The translations under genes were made by a program, and so were the position numbers. From Candidatus Poseidoniaceae archaeon (GTDB taxonomy: Archaea; Thermoplasmatota; Poseidoniia; Poseidoniales; Poseidoniaceae), in the NCBI GenBank assembly GCA_029250305.1, contig JAQXFM010000028.1, positions 1 through 10,336 of the forward strand: 10,336 nucleotides of DNA, given 5' to 3'. The notes below the pieces were generated by a model that was not told the origin of the DNA, did not search any database, and was given only the letters and a program-made list of their open reading frames with translations. Positions 1 to 8,257 of this stretch are shown here, piece by piece. Positions within the stretch are counted from its first letter, which is position 1, and each line of letters begins with the position of its first letter.

Positions 1-3000
1 GTCGACGCTGGTGAGACAGATCCGACTCGCCGAGAAGATTCTGGTGATGAAGACAACGATGGTATCCAAAACTGGGAAGAAAATCTCTCGTGTACTCTAT
101 GGGATGTTGCAGACACTGATTTTGGCGGCATTAACGATGGCGATGAGCAAAACGTGTCTCATGGAACAGACCCATGTGATTCATTAATCAATTTCGAAAC
201 CACGATTGTCACATGGAACAACGGCAACGGACAGATGGAAGTCGCTGATGGAAGCGGATTCAACCCAGCAGGAGGTGTAGGCTGGTTCAATGTCTCTGGA
301 ACGTGGACGCCGTTTGCCTATGCGACGGTTGTCAATGATGTCATTCAAGGCGTTTCTGTCGCACCCGGTACGGCCACTCAAGTCGCCAACCGAAACGGTT
401 CGTTCTGCCACACAGATGCGTCAACAGACGGAACCATTTCCACGACTCGTACGTACTGTGATGATGACTACACTGACAGCGATGGCGATGGTCTTGCTGA
501 CTGGCAGGAATTGCTCGGCACCTTCGGATGGTTCTCCAATCCAACGCTCGTCGATTCAGACGGCGACGGAGCGAATGACTTCGAGGAGGTCTTTGCTAAC
601 ACAGATCCAAACGAGCCGTGTACGAACCTGCTGGACGATGACCAAGATGGTCTCAACAACTACTTCGAAACAAGCACGGGTTGTGACCTCATTTACATCG
701 GCATCACCAACGGATCAACCGACGTATGGGTCACTGATGATGCTTCGATCGACACCGACTCTGGTGGTGTGAGTGACCGTGATGAGTACTTTGACGGAAC
801 CAATCCGGAGAACAATCCTTCTGATGACTTGCTACCATCTGACTTTGATGGGGACACAATTCCGGATGCAGTTGAGAATCAAACTGGCACAGATTGGACC
901 AACCCCGATACTGATGGTGGTGGCATGATTGATGGATTGGAATGCACACAAGAATTCTGGATTATCAACTGCCTCGGCTCGCCTTTCGATCCATTTGACC
1001 CAACAGACGACCTCATCGCTTCCGAAGTCGTATTTTGGGCCAACAACACCAGCGGTGTTGTCGACCTCGATGCTACCCAACGATGGCGCCAATACACGAA
1101 TGATTTCTACACAGGGACGGCCTATGCCCACATTGCGGAAACCCATCCCTCTGAAACCATCATTCTCCCCTCTTCGAATTTCACCCACCTTGCAGACATG
1201 GCGTTTGCCAATGACACCGTCGAGTGGTTCATGACCTTCAACAGTCCTCCAATCACGGGTGGCTTACCATTGCCGGCAAGTTGGTCAAACATGTCATTCT
1301 ACATCGATTCGGGTGCCGAACTTGAACGTTCCAACGACTCACATAACGTCAACATCGTCGCTGGACCGATTCAGGAAGTGTTCATTCAACAACCTGAATT
1401 TTACTTCGATTGGGCCTCCTTGGCATCAACAACTGTTCCTGGTCAAGGGTTTGCGTACGAACTTCAGACGCCTGATGAACTCACTAACTTGAGCAACCCA
1501 GCAAGTTCGTTGCTCAACACCACTAACACGATTGTGACGGAAGCAGGCGCAACCAATGCCTATGATACGGCAGTCGCCATTCAATCGTTCCTTGCTGAAG
1601 GGAACGCTACCACCGAATTCAAGCGAAACTACAACGGCTCCGGGATTCTAAACACCGAAGATTTGAGCGTTACCTTGGTCGAAGCGGTTCTAGAGGGAAC
1701 ATGCAATGAATTCAACACTGCCTTTGTCACAATGGCTCGACTCGCTGGCTTACCTGCTCGATATGTGAGCGGATTTGCCGGAGGTACATGGAATGGCGAT
1801 GGCTACGCGGTCTTCCCACAAGACCGCACCACTTGGGGCGAAGTTCGGCTTCAACAAAACAGTGCCAATGGCGGTACCGAACTTGGTTGGATTCCGTTCG
1901 ACGCTTGCCCTGCAGCAGAAGAGATTGAGATTGTCAACCAAACCATCTCCTCACTCGTGTGGGACCGAGACGGAACCTCCACATTCAACGTCGAGGGTCA
2001 ACTTCGCTTCGCTGAAAACTCGACACCAATCCCCGATCTGCCAATGGTTGGGTACCTTGTGCCACTTGCAGAAGCAGCAGGTGTCCCAGGACCAGCAGCC
2101 ATTCCAAACTATGAGATCGGCGCACTCATTACCGATGCAAACGGAACCTTCCAGTTCACCGGAAGTCCATTGGAACCCGGTGCACCGGGCATCCACCGAG
2201 TTGTCATCAAGCACCTTCAATCCGGCTATGTGTCTGAAGACGGCGTCATTTACGACGGTTTTGTCAACGTCACCGATGATGCTGTGATCAATCACACTGG
2301 ACCGAACGCCATCAACGCGCCAGTTGTTGGTGCGGGTGCAACCACCATCATCACCGGCCAGCTTTCGCTCGAGAACGCACCGCTCAATGTGATCAGTTCC
2401 ATCGCATCAAGCGCAGATGTTCCAGAAGTCTGGCTTACCTTCACCTCTTCGGTGAACGGTTCCATCAACCTCTCCTCACCAATCGGTTTTGATGGTGGAT
2501 GGAGCATCGAGGTGGAGTTGGATCCGTTTGAGACCAAAACCAACCTTTCTGCAACACTCGGCTTCTCCGGTTGGCAAGACGCCTCGGAGCCAAGCATCAC
2601 GCCGGTGCAATTCCACTTGCGACCAACAACCACGGCCATTGTGTTGGACATCCGAGATGCACCAACACTGACTGCTACGCTCGAAGGTCCATTGACCAAC
2701 AACAGCATTATCCTCATCGACGATGACATCTGGGTCAACGGTTCAGCCGTGACTTCAGGTGCAAATCCAGTGGCTATGCCGGGTAATCTTTCGTTCTCGA
2801 TGCGCTCTGTCGGTAGCGGCTCCGATTGGATTGAAATGTTCAATGCCAGTGTCAATGGTACGTTCTCAGTCCAGCACCTGCTCACAGCAGCAGACGCCCA
2901 AATTGCAGCCGGTGAGATCGAACTACAAGTTCGGTTCTTCCCTGACTCCATCGAGGCAACAGACGATGCAAATATGTCGGCTGGTGCTCCATACCTTTTG

Positions 3001-6000
3001 CGAGGCTGGCTCCAATTCACCACACAATCTGTCTCACAGTTGCGAAACACCGAGGCAGTTGTCTTGGTCTCGATGACCGACCACCGAGGTGTTGATTCAA
3101 ATCTTCTCGCCTCTGGCAACTTTGACTTTACCTTCAATGGTACATGGGTGAACACCACCGTGGATCCAGAAAGTGAAACCATCACGTTGAACTGGTTGCT
3201 CGACGCTAACATGTATGCTGGCGATTACCCTCTTGACATCTCATTCAACGGTTCTGACTTGTACCAGCCTTCAACTGGACTCTCCTCGGTGCGTGTCGCT
3301 GCGGAAGTGGGATGGAACCTCACCTTGGCTCAAGATTGGACCCACATTGGGAACTCGACCTACATTTACGGAGATATCTTTGACGCAGTTCACACCAATC
3401 GAAAGATCCTCGGTGACAACATCACCATGCTCTCGCTGATCATGGCGACTGCAGATGGTCAACCAATCGATCTCGCTCAGGGGCTGCTCAACAACACGAC
3501 CAGTGCTTACAACCTCAGTTTCACAGTTCCTGAAACAAGCCCTTCCAATGCCTATGAGTTCATTCTCAACATGGACTTTGAGAACCAAGCACCTGTTGGC
3601 GGGCCTTACTATCGATTTGTTGACACATCCGTTCCACCTGCAACACCGACCCTCCCCTCCACCTTGGTTGGGTTCGAGTCTGAATTCGTAGTGGATACCG
3701 GCCAGAGAAACCTCATCGTTGAGGTCAATGGGTCGCTCGACTTCAACGCTACAATTTCGGATGTGGCAGACAAGTCCAATGTCAGCGATGCCTCGGTTGA
3801 GTTCATCTTCGATTATGGAAACACCAATGTTTCGATTGGCACAGCAATCTCAGATCAAGCAGGGTTTGCCAGCGTTGGCTGGACTGCGAATGGTATTGCA
3901 CCAGGTTACTATGACATCTTGATGGTCGTGTATGATGACCTCTCTGATTCACTGGCCGTTGGAAACTCTCGACGAATTGGAAACTCCACGCTCGTCAACT
4001 TGACCGTTCAAGTTCCGAGCAACTTCCGAATTGATTCGATTCCAAGCACCGTGACTGCAGGTATCAATTTCAACGTCCTCGGGCAAGTGCTCGACGGTGA
4101 CGATGCAACCCGGCCGCTGATTGCACCGGTTGAACTCAGCGCTTTCTGGTTGAGCAATCCCGATGAGCTGCTTGTGCCAAGCTACCAGACATCAGTCAAT
4201 GGTACCTTCAACATGAGCGTCCCAACCGACACCTCCGGTAACGGAACCCTCCGTGGAAACAAGGTCCTTGTCATCTCTGTGATTGAAGGTTCTTCGCCGT
4301 TCTATCTGACGGCAAGCATCGAAAACGGTGTGCTTGTGATGGGTGTGTCTCGCTTTGAGAACATCCAACCGCTCAACCCAATCTTGGTCAACAGAGGCGA
4401 CGAAGTGAACATTAGCGCTCGATTGGTCGAATCATCAAACCTCTTCTTGCCGCTCGCAGCCTATGATGTGGATATTAAATTCCATGAAACTTGGTTGCCG
4501 GGTACACAAACAGATGGTGCAGGCTTTTCCAACTTCAGTTACCTCATTCCTACAAGCCACCCACTTGGATTGATCACCGTCACATTGGTGTTCAACGGAA
4601 GCGTTGACCTCTTGGCGACCAACGTCAACCTCTCGTCAATCACCGTGCGTTCGACAACGATTTTGGTGGTTGATGCGATTGCAGCCAATCCGGTTGCCGG
4701 CACCTCCTTCGACGTCAGTGGTACTGTGAAAAGTGACAATGGATCAGGTCTCGAACTTAGGGATGGAAGTCTGTTGCCAGCGAACATTCTGTTTGCCATC
4801 AATGGCCAGCCAGTTGGCTTCACAGTCAGCGGTGGAACGGTCCAAGCGGGCGGTATCTGGAATGCCACAATCTCGCTCGGGGCAGCCTTCCCAGCAGGCA
4901 ACAACACCATCGAAGCCTCCTTCATTCCTGCAGTGAACTATTACATCGGCTCAGAAGCAAACGAAACTTTCGACAGCCGAGGTTTCACAACATTGGTGTT
5001 CATCAAACCAGCCCTCGACGGCCTTGGTGCGCCTTCATTGAACGACCGAACCGAACGTGGAAACAATGTCTCGTTCCAGATTCTCTTGCGTGACAACACG
5101 GACACTGCTGTTGGAAATCAACAGGTCTTGGTTGGCTTACCAGGCTTCACACTCTCGAGCTTCACGACGTTTGCAAACGGTACAGCCGCTGGTATCATTG
5201 CGGTGCCTGAGAACCTAAGCGTTGGACCTGCTGACCTCTTTGTTGAGTTCGCAGGCACACCTGGCTCAACTGGATTGGTTGGTTCGAACGCGACAACACA
5301 ATTTGTGGTTCTTGGCCAAACAAACCTCACCATTGCTGAAGCGCCATCCACTCTCACTGCTGGCGATGCCTTCGTGGTCAATGGAACCCTGATGGATGAC
5401 CTTGGTCTGCCTCTCATGGTGAATGGCGTACCTGCGGTCGCCATCGTCCACCTGCTCGTGGATGGAGTTCCAGTTTCCAGCATCGAAACCGATGCACAAA
5501 CAGGGGCCTTCACCATCGGATGGACCCTCCCTGAAGATACAAGCGCTGGCGCCCACATGATCGAGGTCCGCTTCCTTGGCGGCCGAGATTGGGTCGACCC
5601 AGTCGGTGTTGGTGATTTGATCAACCCAGAGTACTACATGCCAAGCAACGATCAGGTTGAATTCAACGTAAGCGTTCCAACCAAGATTCTCCTTCTTACG
5701 CCCGGTGGCGAAGTGAACCGAGAAGAGACGATGACCATCCAAGGTCGCTTGCTCGATTTGGTGGATGCTCCTCTCCCTGGCCTTACGGTTGAGGTTTGGC
5801 TTGGTGGCGAATGGATGACCAACGTCACGACCGATGAAAACGGTACATTCACGGCCATCTACCCAGTTCCATCTGGTGCAGAACTCGGTGCATTGCTCCT
5901 TGAAACGAGGTTCATTGGCACCACCTTCTACCTCCCAAGCGCTGCAAGCGGAACATGGACTGTCTACAGTCCGGTCCAAGTGACTGTGGACATGGAAAGT

Positions 6001-7725
6001 CCAGTTGCAGTGGCTGAGAACATCACCATCTCCGGTTCAGTTGTCGACAATCAATTGTTGGGCATTGAAGGGCATGTGGTGGACTTGACGGTTGAAGGGA
6101 TTCTCTTGGCAAGTGTGATCACCGACGCCAATGGCGACTTCTCGTTTGACTGGAATGTTCCAGACATCTTCTCGTTCGGCAACCACACCCTTGAGGCTCG
6201 TGCTGAGGCTCAGGGCTTCTACAGGTCTAATGTCGGCAACACCACCTTCTTCTTGGCACACCGGTCCGATATCACGCTCGTCTTCGACGACGGTCGCGAT
6301 GCAACCCGTGGCGACACATGGTCGCTCTCGGGACGCTTGTTCGATATCGACACGGTCAACAACGACGGACTTCCTTCGATGCTGATCAGCGTTCGACTCG
6401 ATGACGTCGAGGTTGCAAGCACGGTCACGCTTGCTGATGGTTCATGGTCGGTCATCGTTCCTGCTACCATGGAACTTGCACGTGGTGAACACACATTCAC
6501 CGCCGCCTTTGCTGGAACCAGTGCTCACCTTGAAGCCTCCACAAGTGCGACTGCGCTCGTATGGTCGAACACCATCATCACCATCGATGGGACCTCTTCC
6601 AACATTGTCGTCCGAAGCGATGACGTGTTCGCACCAATCGTTCTCACGGGTTCAGTTTCTGAAGTCGGCGGCCAAGGTGAAGTGTTCAACAACCTCACAT
6701 TATACCTTGGAAACGGCTCGGATTGTATCTCAAACCGCGAAGGGGCTCGTTGCCTTGAAAACATTCAGATCGCCTGGAACAACGGAAACTTCTCGATGAA
6801 CGGTGTTGCGCCTGCTTGGATGAATTCCGGTGGCCAATACCTCCACATCGACGCACCTCGCAACGATGCGCTGTACCTCAACGGTGCTTCGGAAAGCCAC
6901 CTGATTTACGTCAAGGTGAATGCGGATATTGTGCCTTCAATAAACACCGTTGTTGAAGACAAGCAAGAAGACATCGGCGGAAACATCGTGATCACGGCCT
7001 TGGACACAAACGAAGGCATTGCGAACATCAAGGTCACCGTTTACCTCTACAATGCAAACGGATCACAACTTTCGACGCCGATTCAACCGCTGACCGATGA
7101 GAATGGAATTGCTTCGTTCGAATTCAACTCGGACCCACCATACGGTCGCTCGAATGTGTGGGGCGAAGTGTACCTCGAAATCATCATCGATGACCCACGG
7201 CTTTCAGATCAGAGCAAGTTGGCTTTCGATGCAAAGGCTGCTGACTCTCCGTGGGCACCGAACTACAGTTACAAGGAAATCTCAGAACCAGTTCCGACTT
7301 GGGTCTATGTCTTGGCGCTCCTCATTGCAGCAGGTGCTGCTGCTGGAACGGTGCTTTACCGACGACGTAAGAGCCAGGAATTGCTTGAAGAAGCTGCAGA
7401 AATCTTTGCCTACACTGCCGAGTTACTCGCTGCAGGCGATTCAATCCGTGAATCAATTTTCACATGCTATCAGAACTTGTGCACTGCTTTCCAGCAACAC
7501 GGATTCTTGCGCCGAGACTTTGAAACAGTTCGTGAATTCGAAATGGCGATTCGTCAGGCCATGCCACAAATTTCCGAAGACGCTCTCGTCGCTTTGGACA
7601 ACATGTTTGAGCAAGCCCGATACAGCCGTGAAGAACTAGGATCACAGCACCAAGTTGCTGCACAACAAGCATTGGAGCGAATGGGTCAAGAAATCTCAGG
7701 ACTCACGAAGGTCCCTGCTCGATGA
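1..7725 (+). CDS. Giant cell-surface protein: TSP3-like repeats, transglutaminase-like domain, Ig-like repeats, TM helix and DUF4129-like tail (5' partial)
   Basis: The frame is open from base 1 to the TGA at 7723-7725, giving 2574 visible residues. A GTG at 154 is only an internal codon, because the upstream codons continue the same Asp-rich repeats, so the true start and signal peptide lie to the left. Residue numbers count from base 1. Domains in order: TSP3-like calcium-binding repeats (about 16-315); a region of unknown fold (about 335-500); a transglutaminase-like core (about 510-645; Cys568, Asp634); about 16 beta-rich Ig-like modules (about 654-2413); one transmembrane helix (about 2434-2453) followed by RRRK; and a C-terminal DUF4129-like domain (about 2459-2570). 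About 70 N-X-S/T sequons, counted by eye, fit an extracellular, glycosylated body. The positive residues after the helix place the C-terminus in the cytoplasm. Transglutaminase-plus-DUF4129 proteins are known in bacteria and archaea, often near MoxR ATPase and DUF58 genes; none is visible here. The likely role is a surface adhesion, binding or envelope protein; the substrate is unknown. Confidence 0.9.
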   Translation, partial: VDAGETDPTRREDSGDEDNDGIQNWEENLSCTLWDVADTDFGGINDGDEQNVSHGTDPCDSLINFETTIVTWNNGNGQMEVADGSGFNPAGGVGWFNVSGTWTPFAYATVVNDVIQGVSVAPGTATQVANRNGSFCHTDASTDGTISTTRTYCDDDYTDSDGDGLADWQELLGTFGWFSNPTLVDSDGDGANDFEEVFANTDPNEPCTNLLDDDQDGLNNYFETSTGCDLIYIGITNGSTDVWVTDDASIDTDSGGVSDRDEYFDGTNPENNPSDDLLPSDFDGDTIPDAVENQTGTDWTNPDTDGGGMIDGLECTQEFWIINCLGSPFDPFDPTDDLIASEVVFWANNTSGVVDLDATQRWRQYTNDFYTGTAYAHIAETHPSETIILPSSNFTHLADMAFANDTVEWFMTFNSPPITGGLPLPASWSNMSFYIDSGAELERSNDSHNVNIVAGPIQEVFIQQPEFYFDWASLASTTVPGQGFAYELQTPDELTNLSNPASSLLNTTNTIVTEAGATNAYDTAVAIQSFLAEGNATTEFKRNYNGSGILNTEDLSVTLVEAVLEGTCNEFNTAFVTMARLAGLPARYVSGFAGGTWNGDGYAVFPQDRTTWGEVRLQQNSANGGTELGWIPFDACPAAEEIEIVNQTISSLVWDRDGTSTFNVEGQLRFAENSTPIPDLPMVGYLVPLAEAAGVPGPAAIPNYEIGALITDANGTFQFTGSPLEPGAPGIHRVVIKHLQSGYVSEDGVIYDGFVNVTDDAVINHTGPNAINAPVVGAGATTIITGQLSLENAPLNVISSIASSADVPEVWLTFTSSVNGSINLSSPIGFDGGWSIEVELDPFETKTNLSATLGFSGWQDASEPSITPVQFHLRPTTTAIVLDIRDAPTLTATLEGPLTNNSIILIDDDIWVNGSAVTSGANPVAMPGNLSFSMRSVGSGSDWIEMFNASVNGTFSVQHLLTAADAQIAAGEIELQVRFFPDSIEATDDANMSAGAPYLLRGWLQFTTQSVSQLRNTEAVVLVSMTDHRGVDSNLLASGNFDFTFNGTWVNTTVDPESETITLNWLLDANMYAGDYPLDISFNGSDLYQPSTGLSSVRVAAEVGWNLTLAQDWTHIGNSTYIYGDIFDAVHTNRKILGDNITMLSLIMATADGQPIDLAQGLLNNTTSAYNLSFTVPETSPSNAYEFILNMDFENQAPVGGPYYRFVDTSVPPATPTLPSTLVGFESEFVVDTGQRNLIVEVNGSLDFNATISDVADKSNVSDASVEFIFDYGNTNVSIGTAISDQAGFASVGWTANGIAPGYYDILMVVYDDLSDSLAVGNSRRIGNSTLVNLTVQVPSNFRIDSIPSTVTAGINFNVLGQVLDGDDATRPLIAPVELSAFWLSNPDELLVPSYQTSVNGTFNMSVPTDTSGNGTLRGNKVLVISVIEGSSPFYLTASIENGVLVMGVSRFENIQPLNPILVNRGDEVNISARLVESSNLFLPLAAYDVDIKFHETWLPGTQTDGAGFSNFSYLIPTSHPLGLITVTLVFNGSVDLLATNVNLSSITVRSTTILVVDAIAANPVAGTSFDVSGTVKSDNGSGLELRDGSLLPANILFAINGQPVGFTVSGGTVQAGGIWNATISLGAAFPAGNNTIEASFIPAVNYYIGSEANETFDSRGFTTLVFIKPALDGLGAPSLNDRTERGNNVSFQILLRDNTDTAVGNQQVLVGLPGFTLSSFTTFANGTAAGIIAVPENLSVGPADLFVEFAGTPGSTGLVGSNATTQFVVLGQTNLTIAEAPSTLTAGDAFVVNGTLMDDLGLPLMVNGVPAVAIVHLLVDGVPVSSIETDAQTGAFTIGWTLPEDTSAGAHMIEVRFLGGRDWVDPVGVGDLINPEYYMPSNDQVEFNVSVPTKILLLTPGGEVNREETMTIQGRLLDLVDAPLPGLTVEVWLGGEWMTNVTTDENGTFTAIYPVPSGAELGALLLETRFIGTTFYLPSAASGTWTVYSPVQVTVDMESPVAVAENITISGSVVDNQLLGIEGHVVDLTVEGILLASVITDANGDFSFDWNVPDIFSFGNHTLEARAEAQGFYRSNVGNTTFFLAHRSDITLVFDDGRDATRGDTWSLSGRLFDIDTVNNDGLPSMLISVRLDDVEVASTVTLADGSWSVIVPATMELARGEHTFTAAFAGTSAHLEASTSATALVWSNTIITIDGTSSNIVVRSDDVFAPIVLTGSVSEVGGQGEVFNNLTLYLGNGSDCISNREGARCLENIQIAWNNGNFSMNGVAPAWMNSGGQYLHIDAPRNDALYLNGASESHLIYVKVNADIVPSINTVVEDKQEDIGGNIVITALDTNEGIANIKVTVYLYNANGSQLSTPIQPLTDENGIASFEFNSDPPYGRSNVWGEVYLEIIIDDPRLSDQSKLAFDAKAADSPWAPNYSYKEISEPVPTWVYVLALLIAAGAAAGTVLYRRRKSQELLEEAAEIFAYTAELLAAGDSIRESIFTCYQNLCTAFQQHGFLRRDFETVREFEMAIRQAMPQISEDALVALDNMFEQARYSREELGSQHQVAAQQALERMGQEISGLTKVPAR
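46..945 (+). repeat. TSP3-like Asp-rich calcium-binding repeats (protein level)
   Basis: Repeats of the form D-x-D-x-D-G-x-x-D, often followed by E/W-E and a closing G/N-T-D/N-P, start at about residues 16, 38, 159, 185, 212, 251, 281 and 303. Examples are DSDGDGLADWQE at 159-170 and DSDGDGANDFEE at 185-196. In thrombospondin type 3 repeats the Asp side chains bind calcium and the segment forms a stiff wire-like stalk. Copies at 38, 251 and 303 have the variant D-T-D-x-G-G. A non-repeat stretch of about 95 residues (about 61-155) separates the first two copies from the rest. Cysteines at 31, 59, 136, 153, 207, 228, 315 and 324 could form disulfides that brace the stalk. The array probably continues left of the window. 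Confidence 0.85.
1528..1932 (+). other. Transglutaminase-like core domain with His-to-Thr change at the triad position
   Basis: The stretch from about residue 510 to 644 follows the transglutaminase-like (papain-fold) pattern. It has an initial helix (YDTAVAIQSFL), then EGTCNEFNTAFVTMARLAG with the nucleophile position Cys568, then LPARYVSGFAGG, then a strand TTWGEVRL at 610-617, then GWIPFDAC with Asp634. Family members normally read H-A-W-x-E-V at the TTWGEV position, with His as the second triad residue. Here codons 1828-1833 read ACC ACT (Thr Thr). No His occurs between Cys568 and about residue 665. The fold assignment is confident; loss of activity is inferred from the missing His. Confidence 0.8.
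1960..7240 (+). repeat. Array of about 16 Ig-like / carboxypeptidase-regulatory-like beta modules (protein level)
   Basis: Modules of about 95-125 residues recur with a shared pattern: a strand ending in V/I-x-G-x-L/V-x-D, a short loop, a strand such as V-x-L-x-L/V-x-G-x-x-V, the turn T-D-A-N-G-T/D-F or a variant, then G-x-H/N-T-L/F-x-A-x-F/A-x-G-x-x-x-Y/F. The clearest copies start near 4009, 4360, 4650, 4981, 5311, 5674, 5971, 6259, 6568 and 6922. Earlier, more divergent copies start near 1960, 2310, 2665, 3021, 3301 and 3630. The T-D-x-N-G-x-F turn is visible at 2131-2151 and again near 5830 and 6121. Such arrays act as extracellular spacers or adhesive stalks. Boundaries are by eye. The copies are diverged in DNA, so this is ancient domain duplication rather than recent tandem repeat expansion. 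Confidence 0.75.
7300..7710 (+). other. Transmembrane helix and cytoplasmic DUF4129-like domain
   Basis: Residues 2434-2453 form one hydrophobic segment beginning WVYVLALLIAAGAAAG, followed at once by RRRK (2454-2457), which by the positive-inside rule faces the cytoplasm. The last 115 or so residues are helical and match the known DUF4129 pattern: a two-helix region, G-F-L-R-R at 2501-2505, E-T-V-R-E-F at 2508-2513, and F-E-Q-A-R-Y-S at 2536-2542. DUF4129 is typically the C-terminal tail of membrane-bound transglutaminase-like proteins, and its function is not established. Its presence supports the transglutaminase assignment made from the core domain. Confidence 0.8.
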
Positions 7726-7746
7726 GTGAGCAGCGCAACGTTTGGT
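7726..7746. other. 21-base gap between convergent genes
   Basis: The surface-protein gene (plus strand) and the 166-residue gene (minus strand) end toward each other with only 21 bases between their stop codons. I see no T-rich tract of the archaeal terminator type on either strand and no strong hairpin. The two transcripts therefore probably end inside each other's coding sequence and overlap as antisense RNAs. Confidence 0.6.
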
Positions 7747-8247
7747 TCACCATCGAAGGTGCAATCGCCCGTTGACGTAGTTGGCGCTTAGGCCCTCTGC
7801 TGCTTCGGGAAGTGGCATCTCGCGCTCGAGTGGCTCGTTGTCACCATCAGCGATGACAAGTTTGAGGTGGGTGATTTCGCCTTCTTTCTTGGTGAAGAGA
7901 ACAACATCTTTGGCAGTGACACCAAGCAACGGAATGGTCAGGCCATCCGGATTGACGTTGCCATGAAGTGCTTCAACCATCCACTTGAGTTGACGCTCGG
8001 GTTGGACTTCTGCCAAATGTGATTCCGGGAGCATGCCTGCGGAGACGAGCACTTGCTCGTGCATGGTCTGTACGTCGCCGAGATGGTCGGCGAGTTGGTG
8101 GAATTCTGAATGCAATGACTCAACGCTTGCAGCCAAACCGCCGGTTGTTTCAGCTTCAATTTCACCTGGTGCGACCTGCGTTGGGTCGGTGCCGACTGCA
8201 AGGGGTTCCCATGTTGCCATGCGGTGTGGGTTGTGTGCGGCCTCCAT
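7747..8247 (-). CDS. 166-residue protein with a possible Hsp20/alpha-crystallin-like C-terminal domain
   Basis: I do not recognise this gene as a named family. The ATG at 8247-8245 is preferred because GGAGG lies 10 bases upstream and the start falls 31 bases after the helicase stop. The frame is open to an ATG at 8349, but that start would overlap the helicase by 71 bases and adds a low-complexity, non-domain-like leader. A third option is the ATG at 8220, which has no close GGAGG. Residues about 1-30 look disordered, and residues about 30-95 look helical and His/Glu/Gln-rich. Residues 99-166 resemble the end of an alpha-crystallin-like fold: LTIPLLGVTAKDV followed later by LEREMPLPE and finally YVNGRLHLRW, similar to the Hsp20 pattern of a PGV-x-K-E-D-I strand, a final LP, then A-x-Y-x-N-G-V-L-x-V. 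There are no membrane segments. A small-chaperone or protein-interaction role is a guess. Stop is TGA at 7747-7749. Confidence 0.75.
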   Translation of the reverse strand: MEAAHNPHRMATWEPLAVGTDPTQVAPGEIEAETTGGLAASVESLHSEFHQLADHLGDVQTMHEQVLVSAGMLPESHLAEVQPERQLKWMVEALHGNVNPDGLTIPLLGVTAKDVVLFTKKEGEITHLKLVIADGDNEPLEREMPLPEAAEGLSANYVNGRLHLRW

Positions 8248-8257
8248 GAACCTTCGT

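Noticed and set aside
1..6. GTCGAC at the very first base as a possible cloning junction
   Set aside because: A six-base match at the window edge may be chance, and the coding frame runs through it with sensible sequence.
154..156. GTG at 154 as the start of the surface protein
   Set aside because: The 51 codons before it are open and encode the same TSP3-like Asp-rich repeat pattern, so the gene begins beyond the window.
2292..3212. Long antisense open frame (306 codons, minus strand) inside the surface-protein gene
   Set aside because: It lies opposite a frame with clear domain-repeat structure, and its translation is Ser/Val/Thr-rich without recognisable motifs. It is a shadow of the codon usage on the other strand.
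2851..4215. Near-identical 15-base strings (GTCAATGGTACGTTC at 2851 and GTCAATGGTACCTTC at 4195) as a DNA repeat
   Set aside because: They encode the recurring protein turn V-N-G-T-F in two Ig-like modules, and the flanking DNA is unrelated.
5266..5979. Antisense open frame (237 codons, minus strand) inside the Ig-like array
   Set aside because: It shows no recognisable domain and overlaps three well-patterned modules on the plus strand. Another long antisense frame overlaps it as well, which points to composition rather than coding.
7726..7750. GTGA...TCAC pairing in the convergent gap as a bidirectional terminator
   Set aside because: Only four outer base pairs match around a mismatched interior, and no T-rich tract follows on either strand.
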